Of a stretch of DNA of 64,000 nt, positions 31,828 through 44,230 are shown one piece after another. The position numbers were made by a program, and so were the translations under genes. The DNA is from Rhynchopus sp. YZ270_cl-10 (taxonomy: Eukaryota; Euglenozoa; Diplonemea; Diplonemida; Diplonemidae). Location: NCBI GenBank assembly GCA_964035575.1, contig OZ037851.1, positions 1,647,384 through 1,711,383 on the forward strand, given 5' to 3'. A model generated the notes under the pieces. That model worked only from the letters and a program-made list of their open reading frames with translations. It was not told the origin of the DNA and made no database searches. Position 1 is the first letter of the stretch. Every line of letters begins with the position of its first letter.

Positions 31828-32190
31828 CTCTTTCAGGGTACCCAACGTTAAAATGTTTTACGCTTAGAATCCGTCTCGTTTGATGGAGTGGTTTAGTGCG
31901 TGTCTTAGTGTGGGTGTACAGGTGGGTGGGTGGGTGGGTACGGTAAAGTGAAGCGGGTATTTCGACAGGCGGGGCAGTGGTTGTGTTATGTTGTAAAAGC
32001 AAAGCAACGAACCAACAAACTTAAACAAAGTAAGGCAGCATCCACAGTAACGACGCTTTTCAAAAGCAAAAAGCTGCTGACAGTAACATAAACAAACATT
32101 GTCTCCCCATTTCACCCCGTTTCACTGTGCACTCCCCAATCTCCTTCTCCTTCTCCTTCGCCCTCCTCCTCTTTCATATTTCAAATATTC
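31828..32190. other. Intergenic region with a G-quadruplex motif
   Basis: GGGTGGGTGGGTGGG at 31924-31938 on the + strand is a compact four-tract quadruplex motif. From about 32100 a tract of C and T leads to the acceptor at 32191. Nothing else is recognised. Confidence 0.5.
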
Positions 32191-32192
32191 AG
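32191..32192 (+). other. Inferred trans-splice acceptor of BRR2
   Basis: A pyrimidine tract of about 60 bases (with repeated CTTCTC) is followed by TTTCAAATATTCAG, and the ATG lies 42 bases further on. Confidence 0.5.
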
Positions 32193-32233
32193 GAACACAA
32201 AAAAGAAGATAATAAAGAAACTGTTGCAAACCT

Positions 32234-35200
32234 ATGTCAGGCCACCCCCGTGATAGGGGAGTTACGACGGAGGTGAAGGGGCTTGACCCTGAGCACCTTC
32301 AGGATGGTATGGGGTCGCGCTATGCACGCGAGCAGCCACGTGCAAGTGGCAAGCGTCCGGCAAGCACCGAGCAGTCGGTGGTCAAGCGTGCACGTATCCA
32401 GGAGGGCTACGTGCCGTCGACACGCGAGACGAAGCAGGCATGGGAGCAACTCCTGAACAACATCTCGGCCCTGCTGAGCGACGACGAGCAGGCAGGCCTG
32501 CACGAGGCGGCCGAGGAGATCATGCGCGTGATGAAGGACGAGACGTTGCGCGAGGTGGACAAGAAGGGCAAGGTGGAGGAGGTGATGGGTGTGAAGGTCT
32601 CGGAGGACTACTTCATGGGTGTGCTGCGCCTGTCGCAGAAGCTGAGCGACTACCGTGAACATGAAGAGGAGGACGCGGCGATGTCCGACGAGGAGGGTGC
32701 ATGCGCAGTTGTGTTCGACGACGAGGAAGACGACCAAGGCGAGGACGAAGACATGGATGCCGACGACGACGTGGGTGAAGGTATCTCCAAGGCACTCCAG
32801 GACGAGCCTGAGCAGGGCGAGAAGGGATGGATCGACGCAAAGAGCATCGACGACTCGTGGATCCAGCGCAACATGCCAAAGCTCTCCGACAATGAGGAGG
32901 CAGAGGAAAGCCAGAGACGAGCCGACGCGGTGTTCGAAGAGATGTGCAACTTCGCCACACTCGCGGATCCCCTCGGGAACAAACTGCTGAAGCTGTTTAA
33001 GTACAAAACGAACATTGCTGGTTCCTTCATCGATGCTTGCAAGCAAAGCAGAGAGAAGATTGTCTACTGTATGAGACTTGCACGGGCAAACGCTGGGGAG
33101 AAGAAGCAGATCAAAGCGGAGCTTTCCAACGAAGACTTCGGACCCGCCATCCTGAAGGAGCTCGAGACGGAGGCTGCGGAGGAGAACACCAACAGCACGT
33201 TCGAAAGAGAGATCCTGAAGGACAGGAAGAAGTCGCACACAGACATGATCGTTCAGCCGCAGCACGACATCCCCGACCTCGAGGACCTGACCCTTGACGA
33301 GCGCCACGTGAGCAAGTCGAAAGCCCCGCCAGGCACTGTCTTCGCTGAGAAGAAGGGCTACCACGAGTACCACATCCCCCCGCACAAGAGAAAGCCGTTC
33401 AGAGTACAGGACGAGCTTCCGATTTCAGAGCTCCCCCTCTGGAGCCGTGCTGCGTTCAAGGGTGGCGTGGAACGGCTGAACGTTGTGCAGGCGCAGTGCA
33501 AGCCGGTTGCGTTCGACTCAGACCAGAACATGCTGCTCTGCGCACCGACAGGTGCAGGTAAGACAAACGTCGCACTGCTCTCGATATTGAGGGAGGTCGG
33601 GAAGTGCGTCCCAGCCGGGAGCGACGAAGTGGCACCGCACCTGCTTTCCAACATCAAAATCGTGTACATTGCGCCCATGAAGGCTTTGGTGCAGGAGGTC
33701 GTCACAACGTTCGGGGAGACTCTTGCGCCCTTCGGCATCCAAGTGTCCGAGTTGACTGGTGACTCTGGGATGACAACGTCTGCAATCAACGCGTCCCACA
33801 TGATTGTCTCCACACCCGAGAAGTGGGACATTGTGACAAGAAAAAGCGGAGACAAGAGCATGAACAACGTGTCGCTGCTGATTATTGACGAGATCCACTT
33901 GCTGCACGACTCCCGTGGACCTGTCTTGGAGGCCATAGCTGCCAGAACCATCAGAAATATGGAGGACACGCAAGAGGTTACCCGCCTTGTCGGTCTGTCT
34001 GCGACACTGCCAAACTACAAGGACGTTGCAAGGTTCCTTCGTGTGAAGGAAAGTGGTCTCATGCACTTCGACGGATCGTTCCGTCCCATCCCTCTGTACC
34101 AAGAGTACCTGGGCATCACAGAGAAGAAGCAGCTGAAGCGCAGGAACATTATGAATGAGATTGTTTACGACAGAGTGATGAAGGTCGCTGGTCAGGAGCG
34201 CGAGCAGGTCATGGTCTTTGTGCACTCAAGGAAGGACACCGCTGCGACAGCACGCGCCATCAGAGACAAGGCATTGGAGGACGGCACGCTTGGGACCATC
34301 ATCCCCGAAGACGGCATGAAGAAGGAGAGCTTGGAGCGCGAGGCTGAGACTGCGAAGGACACCAACCTGCGCAACCTGATCCCGTACGGCTTCGCCATTC
34401 ATCACGCCGGGCTTACAAGGGAGGATCGTCTTCTGGTCGAAACCCTGTTCAAAAAGGACATGCTCAAGGTGCTGGTGTCGACAGCGACGTTGGCGTGGGG
34501 TGTGAACCTGCCCGCGTACTGCGTCATCATCAAAGGTACCCAGGTCTACAACCCAGAGAAGGGCAAGTGGACGGAGCTGAGCTCCCTCGACGTGATGCAG
34601 ATGATTGGTCGTGCGGGTCGTCGTCAGCGTGGAGTCAACCTCGAAGACCAGAAGGGTTTGGGAATTATCATCACAAGCGAGTCGGAGCTTGAGTTCTACC
34701 TCTCGCTCTTGAACGAGCAGCTTCCGATTGAGTCGCACTTCATTGCGAAGCTGACCGAACAGCTGAACGCAGAGATCGTGAACGGCTCGATCCACGACAA
34801 GGAAGAAGCGGTGCGCTGGTTGGGCTACACCTACCTGTACATCCGAATGCTGAGAAACCCGAAGCTGTACAAAATATCTGACCTCAAAAGCGACCCTGAA
34901 CTCGAGAAGCGAAGGGACGCGCTCATACATAAAGCAGCAAGCAGCCTCGAGAAGAGCGGTCTCGTGAAGTACGACAGGAGGACCGGTGCGTTCATGTCGA
35001 CAGACCTCGGGCGGGTTGCCAGTTACTACTACCTCACCATTGGGACGATTCAGAAGTTCAACGAGTTTTTGACGCCCAACATGCACGAAATCGACATCCT
35101 GCGACTGTTCTCCATGGCGGACGAGTTCAAGTACATGAGCGTGAGAGAGGAGGAGAAGCTTGAGCTCGCAAAGCTTCTCGAAACCGTGCCTGTCCCTGTG

Positions 35201-38200
35201 AAGGAGGACATGGACAACCCACTTGCAAAGGTGAACGTGCTCCTCCAGAGCTACATCAGCCAGCGCAAGCTGGAAGGGTTCTCCATCATGAGCGACATGG
35301 TGTACATCAAGCAGTCTGCCACTCGTGTGCTTCGCGCCATGCACGAGATTGTTTTGAAACGGGGGTGGGCAGCGCTGACGGAGAAGCTCTTGAACTTGTC
35401 GAAGATGGTTGAGCAGCGTCTGTGGCTGTCGCAGAGTCCACTGCGGCAGTTCAAGTCGCTCAAGTCATCGGACCTCACCTACCTTGAGCGTAAGAACATC
35501 TCCTGGGACAGATTCCTGACGTTGTCTACAAACGATCTGAGCACCATCCTCGACTCTGCTGTGGAGGCGAAGAAGCTGTACAGACGCATCCACACCATCC
35601 CCAAGATGACTCTCGAGCCGTCTGCCAAGCCCATCACACGCTCCATGATCAGAGTCGAGTTGGTCATCATTGCCGACTTCCAGTACGAAAGAAAGGTGCA
35701 CGGAGGGGGCGAGACCTTCCACGTCATTGTCGAGGACCCAGATGGCGAGCAGATCCTGCACCACGAGCCCTTCATCCTCAAGGAGAAGTCTGCACGCGAA
35801 GAGCACGTTCTCTACTTCTACGTGCCTATGTACGATCCGATGCCGCCGCAGTACTTCATCAAGATTGTCTCCGACAGATGGCTGTGGAGTGAAACAACGA
35901 TGCCGGTATGCATTTTTGTTTTACACAATAACTACTATTTCACCTTCCCCATCACAGCTTGCATTCAACAACCTCATCCTCCCCGAGAAGGCAGCACCCC
36001 ACACCGACCTGATGGACACGTCGCTTCACTCAGCGTCTGTGCTGCGTGAGTTCCAGTCGCTGTACCCGAACCTGAAGCAGTTGAACTCCATTCAGACACA
36101 GGTACGTATTGTGCAAGCACAATTTATATTCGTTCGGCTCCCTCAAAAAAGAAAATAGAATTTACAGTGGCAACTTCCAACAGTTGTGTGTAAGGTTTAC
36201 GGGAAAAGTGCGAAGCGAAAATGCCCTCCCACACCAAACAAATTTTTATAAACTAACAAAAAACAGGTGTTCCAGTCACTGAGCAACACAGACGACAACG
36301 TGCTTGTGTGTGCACCTGCTGGTTCGGGGAAGACGCTTTGCGGTGAGCTGGCGCTGATGCGGATGTTGTCGATACCTTCGGACAAGGAGCCCTCTGCCGT
36401 GTACATTGCACCGAAGCAGGACACCGTCAACAACGTCTACAAGGTATGTGTGACAGCTGCGCTCTACTCACAACACACAACTGCAGGACTGGGTGAAGAA
36501 GTTCTCAACCGTGAAAGTGGTGAAACTGACTGGCGTGCAGGCGACTGACGTGCTCATCTTGGAGGTATGCCTTGCTGCCTACGTCTTACTTTTGCTTACT
36601 CTTTCACATTGCTTGTTCACAGGGGAGGCCGGCAGTTGTGTGTGCGACAGCGAAGCAGTGGGACGTGCTTTCCCGGAAATGGAGTGACCGGAAACGTGTG
36701 GTTGCAGTGAAGCTGTACATTGTGGATGATTTGCACCACTTGGACACACGCGACGGGCCGACACTTGAAGTGATTGTGTCCCGAATGCGCTTCATTGACC
36801 AGCAGCCCGGAGGTAAGAACCGCATCGTCGGACTTTCGCAGTCCCTGCTCCCTGCCAGAGAAGTGAGCAAATGGATCGGCGCCACTGAGGCAAGCACCTT
36901 CAACTTCCACTCCACAGCACGCCCAGTGCCTCTGGAGATCAGAATGCGCACCTTCGACCAGGTATACCCTTTCAGTGTTGAGTTCTGTTACATATTCACT
37001 TTTGCAGCCCGGGTTCTCGGCACGCTCGCAGGCGATGTACAGACCCACGTACCTGAGCCTCCTGCATCATGCTGGGGACCACAGACAGGTCATTATTTTT
37101 GTTCCGTCGAAGAAGATCACGGTATGCCTCCTTTGCCATCCTCTCTTCCTCTCCACCACCACCACTCACAGTTCGAGATGGTTGTGCAGCTGATGAAGCA
37201 GAGCATCGCAGACAACACGCCTGACAGGTTCCTCATCACAGAGCTGGACGACTCGCAGAAGGAGAAGGTCGCAAAGAAGTTCTCGAACGACTACCTGCGC
37301 AAGGCCGTCATGCAGGGCATCGGCTTCTACGACGCAAGCCTGTCCGCACAGGACGAGGAGAACGTGACCATGCTGTACGAAAGGAAGATGCTCCAGATCA
37401 TGGTCTGCCCGCAGGAGCTGTGCTACCGCCTCCCTGTGCGTGCGCCAATGGTGATCCTTGCCGGTACACAGTACTACGACGGAAAGGAGCACAGACACGT
37501 CGACTACTTGATCTCGGACATGCAGGAGATGCTCGGAAAAGCTGGTATGTAGCCCTGAACACCGGGTTTTCATTCACATTCACTCATATCCACCCTATCC
37601 CACCCCACCCTTTGCACTCGACCGACTAATCTTTCATCATTTTCTCTACAGGAACGCAAGACGAGGATGCATCGGCGCTTGCGTACATCATGTGCTACGG
37701 GCCGAAGAAGGCGTCGTTGAAGAAGATCCTGAACGAGCCGTACCCCGCAGAGTCTATGCTCGAGGCAGACTTCCTTGACGCGCTCAATGCAGAGGTGTCG
37801 TCGGGCGTTGTGGTGTCCAAGCAGAGCGCAGTTGACTACCTGACGTACACGTACCTCTACAAGCGCCTCAGGCAGAACCCAAACTACTACGGCATGGACG
37901 GAACGTCGCAGATGCACATGAACGACTTCCTCTCACGTTTGGTGGAGGACTCTGTCGAGACCCTGATCGAGTCCGGCTGCATCGAGGAGCGTGACGAGGA
38001 CGACGAAGCCAGCGAGGACGAGCCCGAGCTGTCCGTCACGAACTTCGGAACCATTGCAGCGCACTTCTACATCTCCTACACTACAATCGAGAAGTTTGCC
38101 TCCTCTGTGGGTGAGCGCACCAACATCAGAGATCTTATTGAGATCGTGAGCTCCGCATCTGAGTTCTCCGACCTGATCATCAGGCACCACGACGAGCGCT

Positions 38201-39764
38201 ACCTTGAGACGCTTTCGAAGCACGTTGAGATCAAGCAGAAGGAACTGAAGTTCGACAGCCCCCACACGAAGGCGTCCATCCTGCTCCACGCGCACTTCAC
38301 GAGACGTGAGCTGAAGCCCGAAATGGACGAGGACCGCAAGCGCATCCTCCCCGTGGCGCTGTCTCTGTCGCAGGCGCTGGTGTCTGTGATGCAGTCGATG
38401 GAGTCGCAGGTGTGGCTGAAGCCGATGGAGGCTGCCATGGAGTTGTGCCAGATGATCGTGCAGGGCATGTGGGACAAATACAACCCTGTGCTGCAGCTTC
38501 CGCACGTCACAAAGGAGATCGCAGCTGAGTGGAAGAAGAAGGGTGTGACCGGTATCCAGGAGCTTGTGGACCAGGAGGACGACGACCGTGACGCACTGCT
38601 GGCGCGCTTCAGCCCGAAGGAGCTGCACGCGATCACAGAGGCGTGCAACGAATACCCTTCGATCGAAACGAGCTTCGAGGTCAGCAACGCAGATGACCTC
38701 CACGAAGGTGGCGAGGTGCAGGTGCGTGTGGTGCTGCAGCGCGATGACGACGTTGGCAACACTGTGCCCAAGGTGCGCAGCGTCATCGAGAAGAAGGAAG
38801 AGTGGTGGGTGGTCATTGGCGACCCCGCCGCAAATGTGTGCTACGGGCAGAAGAAGGTCAGCTTCGGCACCAACAAGAAGACAACCATTAAGTTCACAGC
38901 ACCGAAACAGGGCAAACACGCGCTCATTCTCTCTCTGGTTTCCGACTCTTACCTTGGATGTGATCAGGAGCTTGACTTGGAGGTACGTGTCATGTTTTTT
39001 TCATTTGTATCTGTTTTGCAATTTTTGCGTTCTTCTTTCAATCCTTCACGTTACGCTTTGTGTCCCTTTTTCCGATGAAAATTTACGTTTACGTTAAATA
39101 CATTACCTCCGAACCTGAGACGTTCCTTCTGTTCCCGCTTCTGTCGCTTCTTCGCCAACTTCGGAATGCTTAGCGTACCACTTGCTGTAGCTAGGTCCAT
39201 CGGCTGGAGGTGGGAGGTGTGTCCTGCCGGGATGTCCATCGCAATCACTCCTGTCCTCGAGCATTCCCCGCACGTCTGCGGTTTGCTGACCGCAAAAGCG
39301 GTCGAAGATGAAGATGCACTTCTGATCTTCTCCAAGATCTTCTCTGATATTGACCTCCTTGATCAATGGAAGAAGGCATTTTTATCCACCTCTTTGTGGT
39401 TTGTTCAGTTACCCAGTGGGTTGCATTGCAGGTGAGTTCCCATTTATTCTCGAGGTGCCTGTGTATGTGTCCGGAAAATGTCAAATTTCCACATGAGCGA
39501 GCAGTAGTCCCCGTGTAAATTAACTGTGTGCTCATCAGTTCACCCTCTGCGTTTGATCTTAACAGGCCAGTTATGGCAGGTTTGGGGTTGGGGTCGGAAA
39601 TGGCAAATATGGCAACAAATACCATGCCCTCTAGTTTTTGCACGGACGAGTGGGTGGGATTTCTGTCAAGTGAATACCAAACAAAATTATTTTTCTAACA
39701 ACAACAGATTAACGTTCTGGAGCCAGAGGACGACGAAGACGAAGACGAGTCGATGGAGGAGTAA
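32234..39764 (+). CDS. BRR2: BRR2/SNRNP200 U5 snRNP helicase
   Basis: Nine exons (32234-35905, 35958-36101, 36267-36443, 36487-36564, 36623-36961, 37008-37121, 37172-37544, 37652-38982, 39708-39764) give 2094 residues, near the 2136 of human BRR2. Cassette 1 has APTGAGKT (437-444), DEIH (552-555), SATLPNY, and QMIGRAGR; a winged helix and a Sec63 unit follow. Cassette 2 has APAGSGKT but the degenerate motif II DDLH and lacks a clear motif VI, as expected for the inactive regulatory cassette. A second Sec63 unit closes the protein, which ends in an acidic tail (EPEDDEDEDESMEE). Known role: unwinds U4/U6 to activate the spliceosome. All introns except the last lie in the second half; the last holds a transposase relic. 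Donors include two GTACGT and one GTATAC. Confidence 0.93.
39064..39643 (-). mobile_element. pogo-like DNA transposase relic inside the last BRR2 intron
   Basis: Read on the minus strand, frames in this 725-base intron carry pieces of a DDE transposase. One piece has AITGLLRSNAEGELMSTQLIY followed by THWVTEQTTKRW. A later one has GVIAMDIPAGHTSHLQPMDLA, which matches the conserved P-x-H-T-S-H-L-Q-P-L-D segment of pogo/Tigger-type (DDE superfamily 1) transposases. Pieces are in different frames, so the copy is dead, and no terminal repeats were found. It lies antisense to BRR2 and is removed with the intron. Confidence 0.6.
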
Positions 39765-40760
39765 TAACAGGGAGCAAACAAAAAAAAACGAGAACTAAAA
39801 AAATCAGCTGAAAAGGCATGGGAACCACTCTCATTTTTACCACAAGGACAGCGACAAGAAAAGCTCAGATGTCGCATGGTTTCTCTGTATAGTAATATTT
39901 CAGTGCAGTCGCCACAGTAAAACAAATAAGCGACTGAAAACACGTTAACAAAGAAAAAGGGGGGATACAAAAGGGGAGGAGGTTTCACTTCCTTCAAAAG
40001 CATTGACTAGGGCCATGGGGTGGGTGTTTTGAGGGGTTTTTGGGGACTCTCGGGGATTGTGCGGGTATATAGGTGGTTATATTTTTGCTTTTTTGTATTC
40101 AATCATTTTTGATTTATTTGATGTTTTTATTTATTTTTTTCCGTTATTTTTTCGCGGGTCCTGGCTGGTCCCCTACCGTTTTTTTCCCCCCTTTTGGAAC
40201 CTCACCCCTTTTCCATTGTATGTAATAGGGTACTGTGCACAGTTGTGTGGGGTCTTAGAAATTTCAGTTTTTTTTTGTGTGGGGGTTCATCTCAATAATA
40301 CGAACGTGCATGGGGCACTTTTATTTTTGTGCTTTCTTGTCGTATAGTTTTTGGAGCTCTGCGCTTGAAACGCCTGTCTCTATGAAGTAAGTTGGTGACA
40401 ACAGCAATTGCCGACACTAAAAAAGATGTTCAAAAAGGTGAAACATATTTATCAAGCGAAACAGTGGTGGGTGCCACTTGGTCGCATGGGTTCCGGGGGA
40501 AGGGGGTTCAGGGTTCGGAAACCAGAAACAAAACTAAAAAAAGTGCTAAAGGCAGACCAGTAGAATGTGGCTGGCAACCCCGCCTTTGGGGGCAACAAAA
40601 AAACACAAAAAAAAGAGGTTTTTTTCTCAAGCTTTTGTAAGACAACACCCCTCCCACCACATGCATTGTTTACACCGCAAACAGACGCCCTCCCTTTTAC
40701 CCCTTTACCCTTCTCTCTTACACGAAGGCTTGCCTCGGTTCTTGGGGTTTCGAAGGTCAA
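39765..40760. other. Intergenic region without recognised features
   Basis: About 1 kb, very T-rich between 40060 and 40350, then mixed and C/T-rich from about 40680. No RNA gene or repeat is recognised. Confidence 0.5.
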
Positions 40761-42275
40761 ATGGCATCGGCGGCAACAGAACTGGAGGTGTTTTCGTGGG
40801 AGGAGGATGGGAAGCACTCCCCGGTCATGAGCCTTGCTGTGCAGGGGCAGAAGACGAACTTGACGATGTGGCAGGTGGTTGGGGTGTTGTTCGTTGCCAC
40901 GTGTGGAGGTGCGTACGGTATTGAAGACTGTGTACGCAGCGGCGGTGGCTTGGGCACCATCATAGGGGTGGCGTTCGCCCCTTGGGTGTGGGGGTTGCCG
41001 ACAGCGTTCGTTGTGGCAGAGCTGGCAACGTGTGTGCCCTCCAACGCAGGTGCATCGATGTGGGTGAACCTGGCCTTCCCAAACTGGGTGACACTCGCGT
41101 TCATCATCTGTACAGGGCTCTCCAACTTTGTGGACAACTCGCTCTACCCCAACCTCCTCGTCTCGTACCTCTTGCCCACCACCACTGCAACGCTTCCCGT
41201 CCTCATCACAAAGTTTGTTGTCATCCTCTGTGCCGCGACAGTGAACATCCTCGGGATAGATTTAGTAGGCAACTTTGGCATGGCGTTCACCCTCCTCACA
41301 ACCCTACCGTTCCTACTCCTTTTTCTGGTGCGTGTGCCGGACCTGTCCCTCGACAGAGTGCTTGCACATACTCCAAAGGAGATTGACTGGACGCGGTTCT
41401 TACCGCTGCTGTCATGGAACATCTCTGGCCTGGACGGGGCGGGGCACATTGTGGAGGAGATTGAGGCGCCTAATCGGAATATGATAAAAGGGTTTATCTG
41501 CCTGCTGTTCTTGACGCAGATTGTGTACATTTTGCCCATCATTGCTGCAACGTCTCTGCCGCTCAAGGGTGAAACACCAGAGTCCTGGGGGCAGGGGCAT
41601 TGGGTGCAGGTCGGGGAGGAGGCAGGAGGCCACATTCTTGCTGTCCTCGTCATGGTTGGAGGGGCCATTTCATGTTTTGGCTTTCTCACAGCACTTCTGT
41701 GCACAACATCACGAGCACTGCAAGGGTTTGCCATCATGAAGGTGTTCCCAGAACAGATCAACGCACACCTGAGCAGCACGCACCCAGTATACCAGACGCC
41801 GGTCTCCGCCATTGTCTTCAACTCGTTTTTGACGTTTGTGTTGTCCACGAGTTTTGACTTCACGATGCTTGTGGACGTCGGTCAGATGATGTACTCATTA
41901 AGGCTGTTGCTGATCTTTGCTTCGCTGCTGGTTATTAGGAGGAAGCATCCTAATCTGAAGAGGCCGTTTGTGATACCAGGCGGGCAAAAGGGGTTGTTCC
42001 TGGCTACCGTGCCACCCTCCGTCTACTGCCTTGTGTTGCTCATCGCAGGGTTGTTTGTGAGTGTGGAAACCACGCTTGTCGTTTTTGCCTTTGTTGTGTT
42101 CAGTGTTGTATTCTCGTGCATGTCTGGGCAGTGCTTCGAGATGGAGGCGCTCGAAGGCAGGATTAAAAAGACACGCCTCGGCACAGAGATCAAGACACCG
42201 ACAACGCCTCTCGCAGAGCAGAAGGCAGCCATGGTGAGGTCTGCGTCACGTCGTGGTGTCATGGCCGCAGATTGA
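40761..42275 (+). CDS. APC-family polyamine/amino-acid transporter (PUT/POT1-like)
   Basis: One exon, 504 residues, about 12 hydrophobic helices. GGAYGIEDCVRSGGG in the first helix matches the G-G-P-F/Y-G-x-E-D-x-V-x-x-G-G-G of plant PUT and trypanosomatid POT1 polyamine permeases. It is followed by FVVAELATCVPSNAGASMWV and SNFVDNSLYPNLL, again close to that group (E-L-A-x-x-x-P-x-N-G-G and x-D-N-A-L-Y-P). N- and C-terminal tails are soluble. Known members import putrescine, spermidine or amino acids at the plasma membrane. The exact substrate cannot be read from sequence; an amino-acid permease of the LAT group is the alternative. Confidence 0.8.
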   Translation: MASAATELEVFSWEEDGKHSPVMSLAVQGQKTNLTMWQVVGVLFVATCGGAYGIEDCVRSGGGLGTIIGVAFAPWVWGLPTAFVVAELATCVPSNAGASMWVNLAFPNWVTLAFIICTGLSNFVDNSLYPNLLVSYLLPTTTATLPVLITKFVVILCAATVNILGIDLVGNFGMAFTLLTTLPFLLLFLVRVPDLSLDRVLAHTPKEIDWTRFLPLLSWNISGLDGAGHIVEEIEAPNRNMIKGFICLLFLTQIVYILPIIAATSLPLKGETPESWGQGHWVQVGEEAGGHILAVLVMVGGAISCFGFLTALLCTTSRALQGFAIMKVFPEQINAHLSSTHPVYQTPVSAIVFNSFLTFVLSTSFDFTMLVDVGQMMYSLRLLLIFASLLVIRRKHPNLKRPFVIPGGQKGLFLATVPPSVYCLVLLIAGLFVSVETTLVVFAFVVFSVVFSCMSGQCFEMEALEGRIKKTRLGTEIKTPTTPLAEQKAAMVRSASRRGVMAAD

Positions 42276-42727
42276 TAGAATGTGTTTTTGGGAGGGGCAG
42301 GGAGCAGGGGGGAGGGGGGAGGGGGGAGAGCGTGCAAACGAGAAATGTACGTGACCACAACAGATATGATAAGCACCGCTCACTTTGTGTGGATGGCCGC
42401 TGCCTGTATGTCTGTGGTTGGGGGGTGGGTGTGTTCTGTTCGCCTCTTTTGCCGAGGCAGCTTCTCCTCTTGAATGTCGAGAACTTAAAGAATAAACAAG
42501 CTAACAATTAACAAGAACTGCTGAATGGAAACCTTGTCCTCCACACATCTTTGTAAACCAGCCACCCTCACTATTCACACAGGACCCGGAGATTCTACCC
42601 CCCCTCCTGTTCCTCTACTCCGTCTACTCCCTCCCGGGGGGCTGTACCTTTTTTGTTTTATTACCTTGTCTTACGCTGTGCGTTTTTGTTTTTGTCACTT
42701 TCCCCTGCGTACCAATACACAGACACA
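42276..42727. other. Intergenic region
   Basis: It starts with a G-run cluster at about 42290-42330 (four or more tracts of at least four G, quadruplex-prone) and ends in a C/T-rich tract with a T-rich segment before the CA-rich leader of the next gene. Nothing else is recognised. Confidence 0.45.
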
Positions 42728-44230
42728 ATGGCCGCAACGTCTTCAGTGGAGGAGCTGAGGGAGAAGATCCAAATGGAGGAAACAGCATACTCGATGCGAC
42801 TGCCAGAGATGTGTGATTTGATCAGCTCGAGCCGGGCAGATGCCGAGAAGAAGCTCCAGGAGGTGCAGGAGCAGCGAAAGAAGCTTGAATCGCTCCTCCG
42901 CACTGCACAAGAGACCCGCCAGCAGATTGAAGTCAAACGCAGCAAAAGAACACGCAGTATTGACATCCCCGACAGCGAGACGATGGCACCCAGCACCCTT
43001 GAGGAGCTTCGCAAGCAGGCGCTAAATGAAGAGTTCCGTGCAAGTGTCAGAAAAGCGGTCGCAGTCTTTGTCCAGACAATGTGCAAATACACAGCAAACC
43101 CTGACGAAGAAGAAGAAGGTGCGCAGCCTGGTAAGGCAAAGAAAACCTTCCGAGACATCAAAGCCTCGCTTTTCAAAAAAAGCGGCAAGGACAGTCCACC
43201 ACCTGTCCGTCTTGTCACTCTCGCGCTGGACATTCCGAAAGGAAAAGTGCGTGACAGCAGCAACCCTGCCTCAGGGTTTTCCTTTGAATTCTCATGCAGT
43301 GATCCAGCAGCGAAAACTGTTGAGGACCTTGCCGAGGAAGGGGGGAAGATTGTGATGAAGTTCACGCTGAAGAAGGAGACAAAGGAGACGATGGAGCTGA
43401 TAGACGCTGCGAAGGGCTACTTTGAAGAATACTTTTCCTCGCGCGTGAAGGAGGAGGGTGGCACTACTGATGTCGAAATTGAGATCCACGGACGGACGCT
43501 CACAGCAACAGGCAGGCTTGCGGTGAAGCAGGACAAGCTGGGAGGGGTGATGGGCAAGGTGCAGCAACTTGCTTCTGGCCACATTGACGCAACTTCCGAA
43601 GCTTCTTCCGTTCTTGGCAACTACTCGGAGGCCCACGCCAAGGAGTCCATGCGTGCGCTCCACCACCTTCGCGTTACTGCTGACTTCTCTTTCGACGAAC
43701 CATTCGAGAACGTCATCCGTGACTACAACCTGAACTGGGAATACTTCGACTACTTGACCGGGAAGGCAGAGGTCGTCTTAGAGCGTGGCGTGTACAAGTC
43801 GCTTCAGAAAGTCACAGAATCCTTCAGCCGTGTTGCTGCAGCGAAGATGTCTGTAGGGGGTTTGTTCAAAAGACTCACGTTCCGTGTTGAGAGCTTGTTT
43901 TTCTTAGCACTGCAGGAGGATCAGCAGTTGGGGGATTTGGTCACAGAAAAGCTGAAGTGGGTGACGGGCCAGAGCGTGAAGGCGACGAAGGATTTGCGAG
44001 ACAAGCTAGTGATCCTGGAAGAGTCTGTTGACACAATTGATTCCCTTCTCTTCGACCTCCCTGCTGTCGCGTTGCAGTTGAAGTTTAGGGGTTTTGACTT
44101 CTTCAAACTTGCCTCCAACTGCTGTGCTGAGGAAGACACTGTTGAAGGTGAAGCAAAAGCAAAAGAAGAAGGAGCAGTTGCGGAAACAGCAACACCGCAG
44201 GCAGCTGAACCAGCATCGGAATCGTGCTGA
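42728..44230 (+). CDS. Conserved-looking protein of unknown function with N-terminal coiled coil
   Basis: One exon, 500 residues. The ATG at 42728 follows an ACACA-rich leader; the open frame upstream is T-rich non-coding sequence. Residues 1-85 form a charged coiled coil (ADAEKKLQEVQEQRKKLESLL). An acidic/basic linker with EEEEGAQPGKAKK follows. From about 150 to 460 the protein looks globular, mixing strands (VEIEIHGRTLTATGRLAV) and helices (HAKESMRALHHL). The end is Lys/Glu/Ala-rich and disordered. No signal peptide or membrane segment is visible. I do not recognise a family. Its well-balanced globular core suggests a real, conserved cytosolic protein. Confidence 0.6.
   Translation: MAATSSVEELREKIQMEETAYSMRLPEMCDLISSSRADAEKKLQEVQEQRKKLESLLRTAQETRQQIEVKRSKRTRSIDIPDSETMAPSTLEELRKQALNEEFRASVRKAVAVFVQTMCKYTANPDEEEEGAQPGKAKKTFRDIKASLFKKSGKDSPPPVRLVTLALDIPKGKVRDSSNPASGFSFEFSCSDPAAKTVEDLAEEGGKIVMKFTLKKETKETMELIDAAKGYFEEYFSSRVKEEGGTTDVEIEIHGRTLTATGRLAVKQDKLGGVMGKVQQLASGHIDATSEASSVLGNYSEAHAKESMRALHHLRVTADFSFDEPFENVIRDYNLNWEYFDYLTGKAEVVLERGVYKSLQKVTESFSRVAAAKMSVGGLFKRLTFRVESLFFLALQEDQQLGDLVTEKLKWVTGQSVKATKDLRDKLVILEESVDTIDSLLFDLPAVALQLKFRGFDFFKLASNCCAEEDTVEGEAKAKEEGAVAETATPQAAEPASESC

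Noticed and set aside
39166-39435. Plus-strand frame of 89 codons in the last BRR2 intron
   Set aside because: It is the shadow of the minus-strand transposase relic.
42653-42727. Upstream extension of the unknown 500-residue protein
   Set aside because: The extension has no ATG and is T-rich leader sequence.
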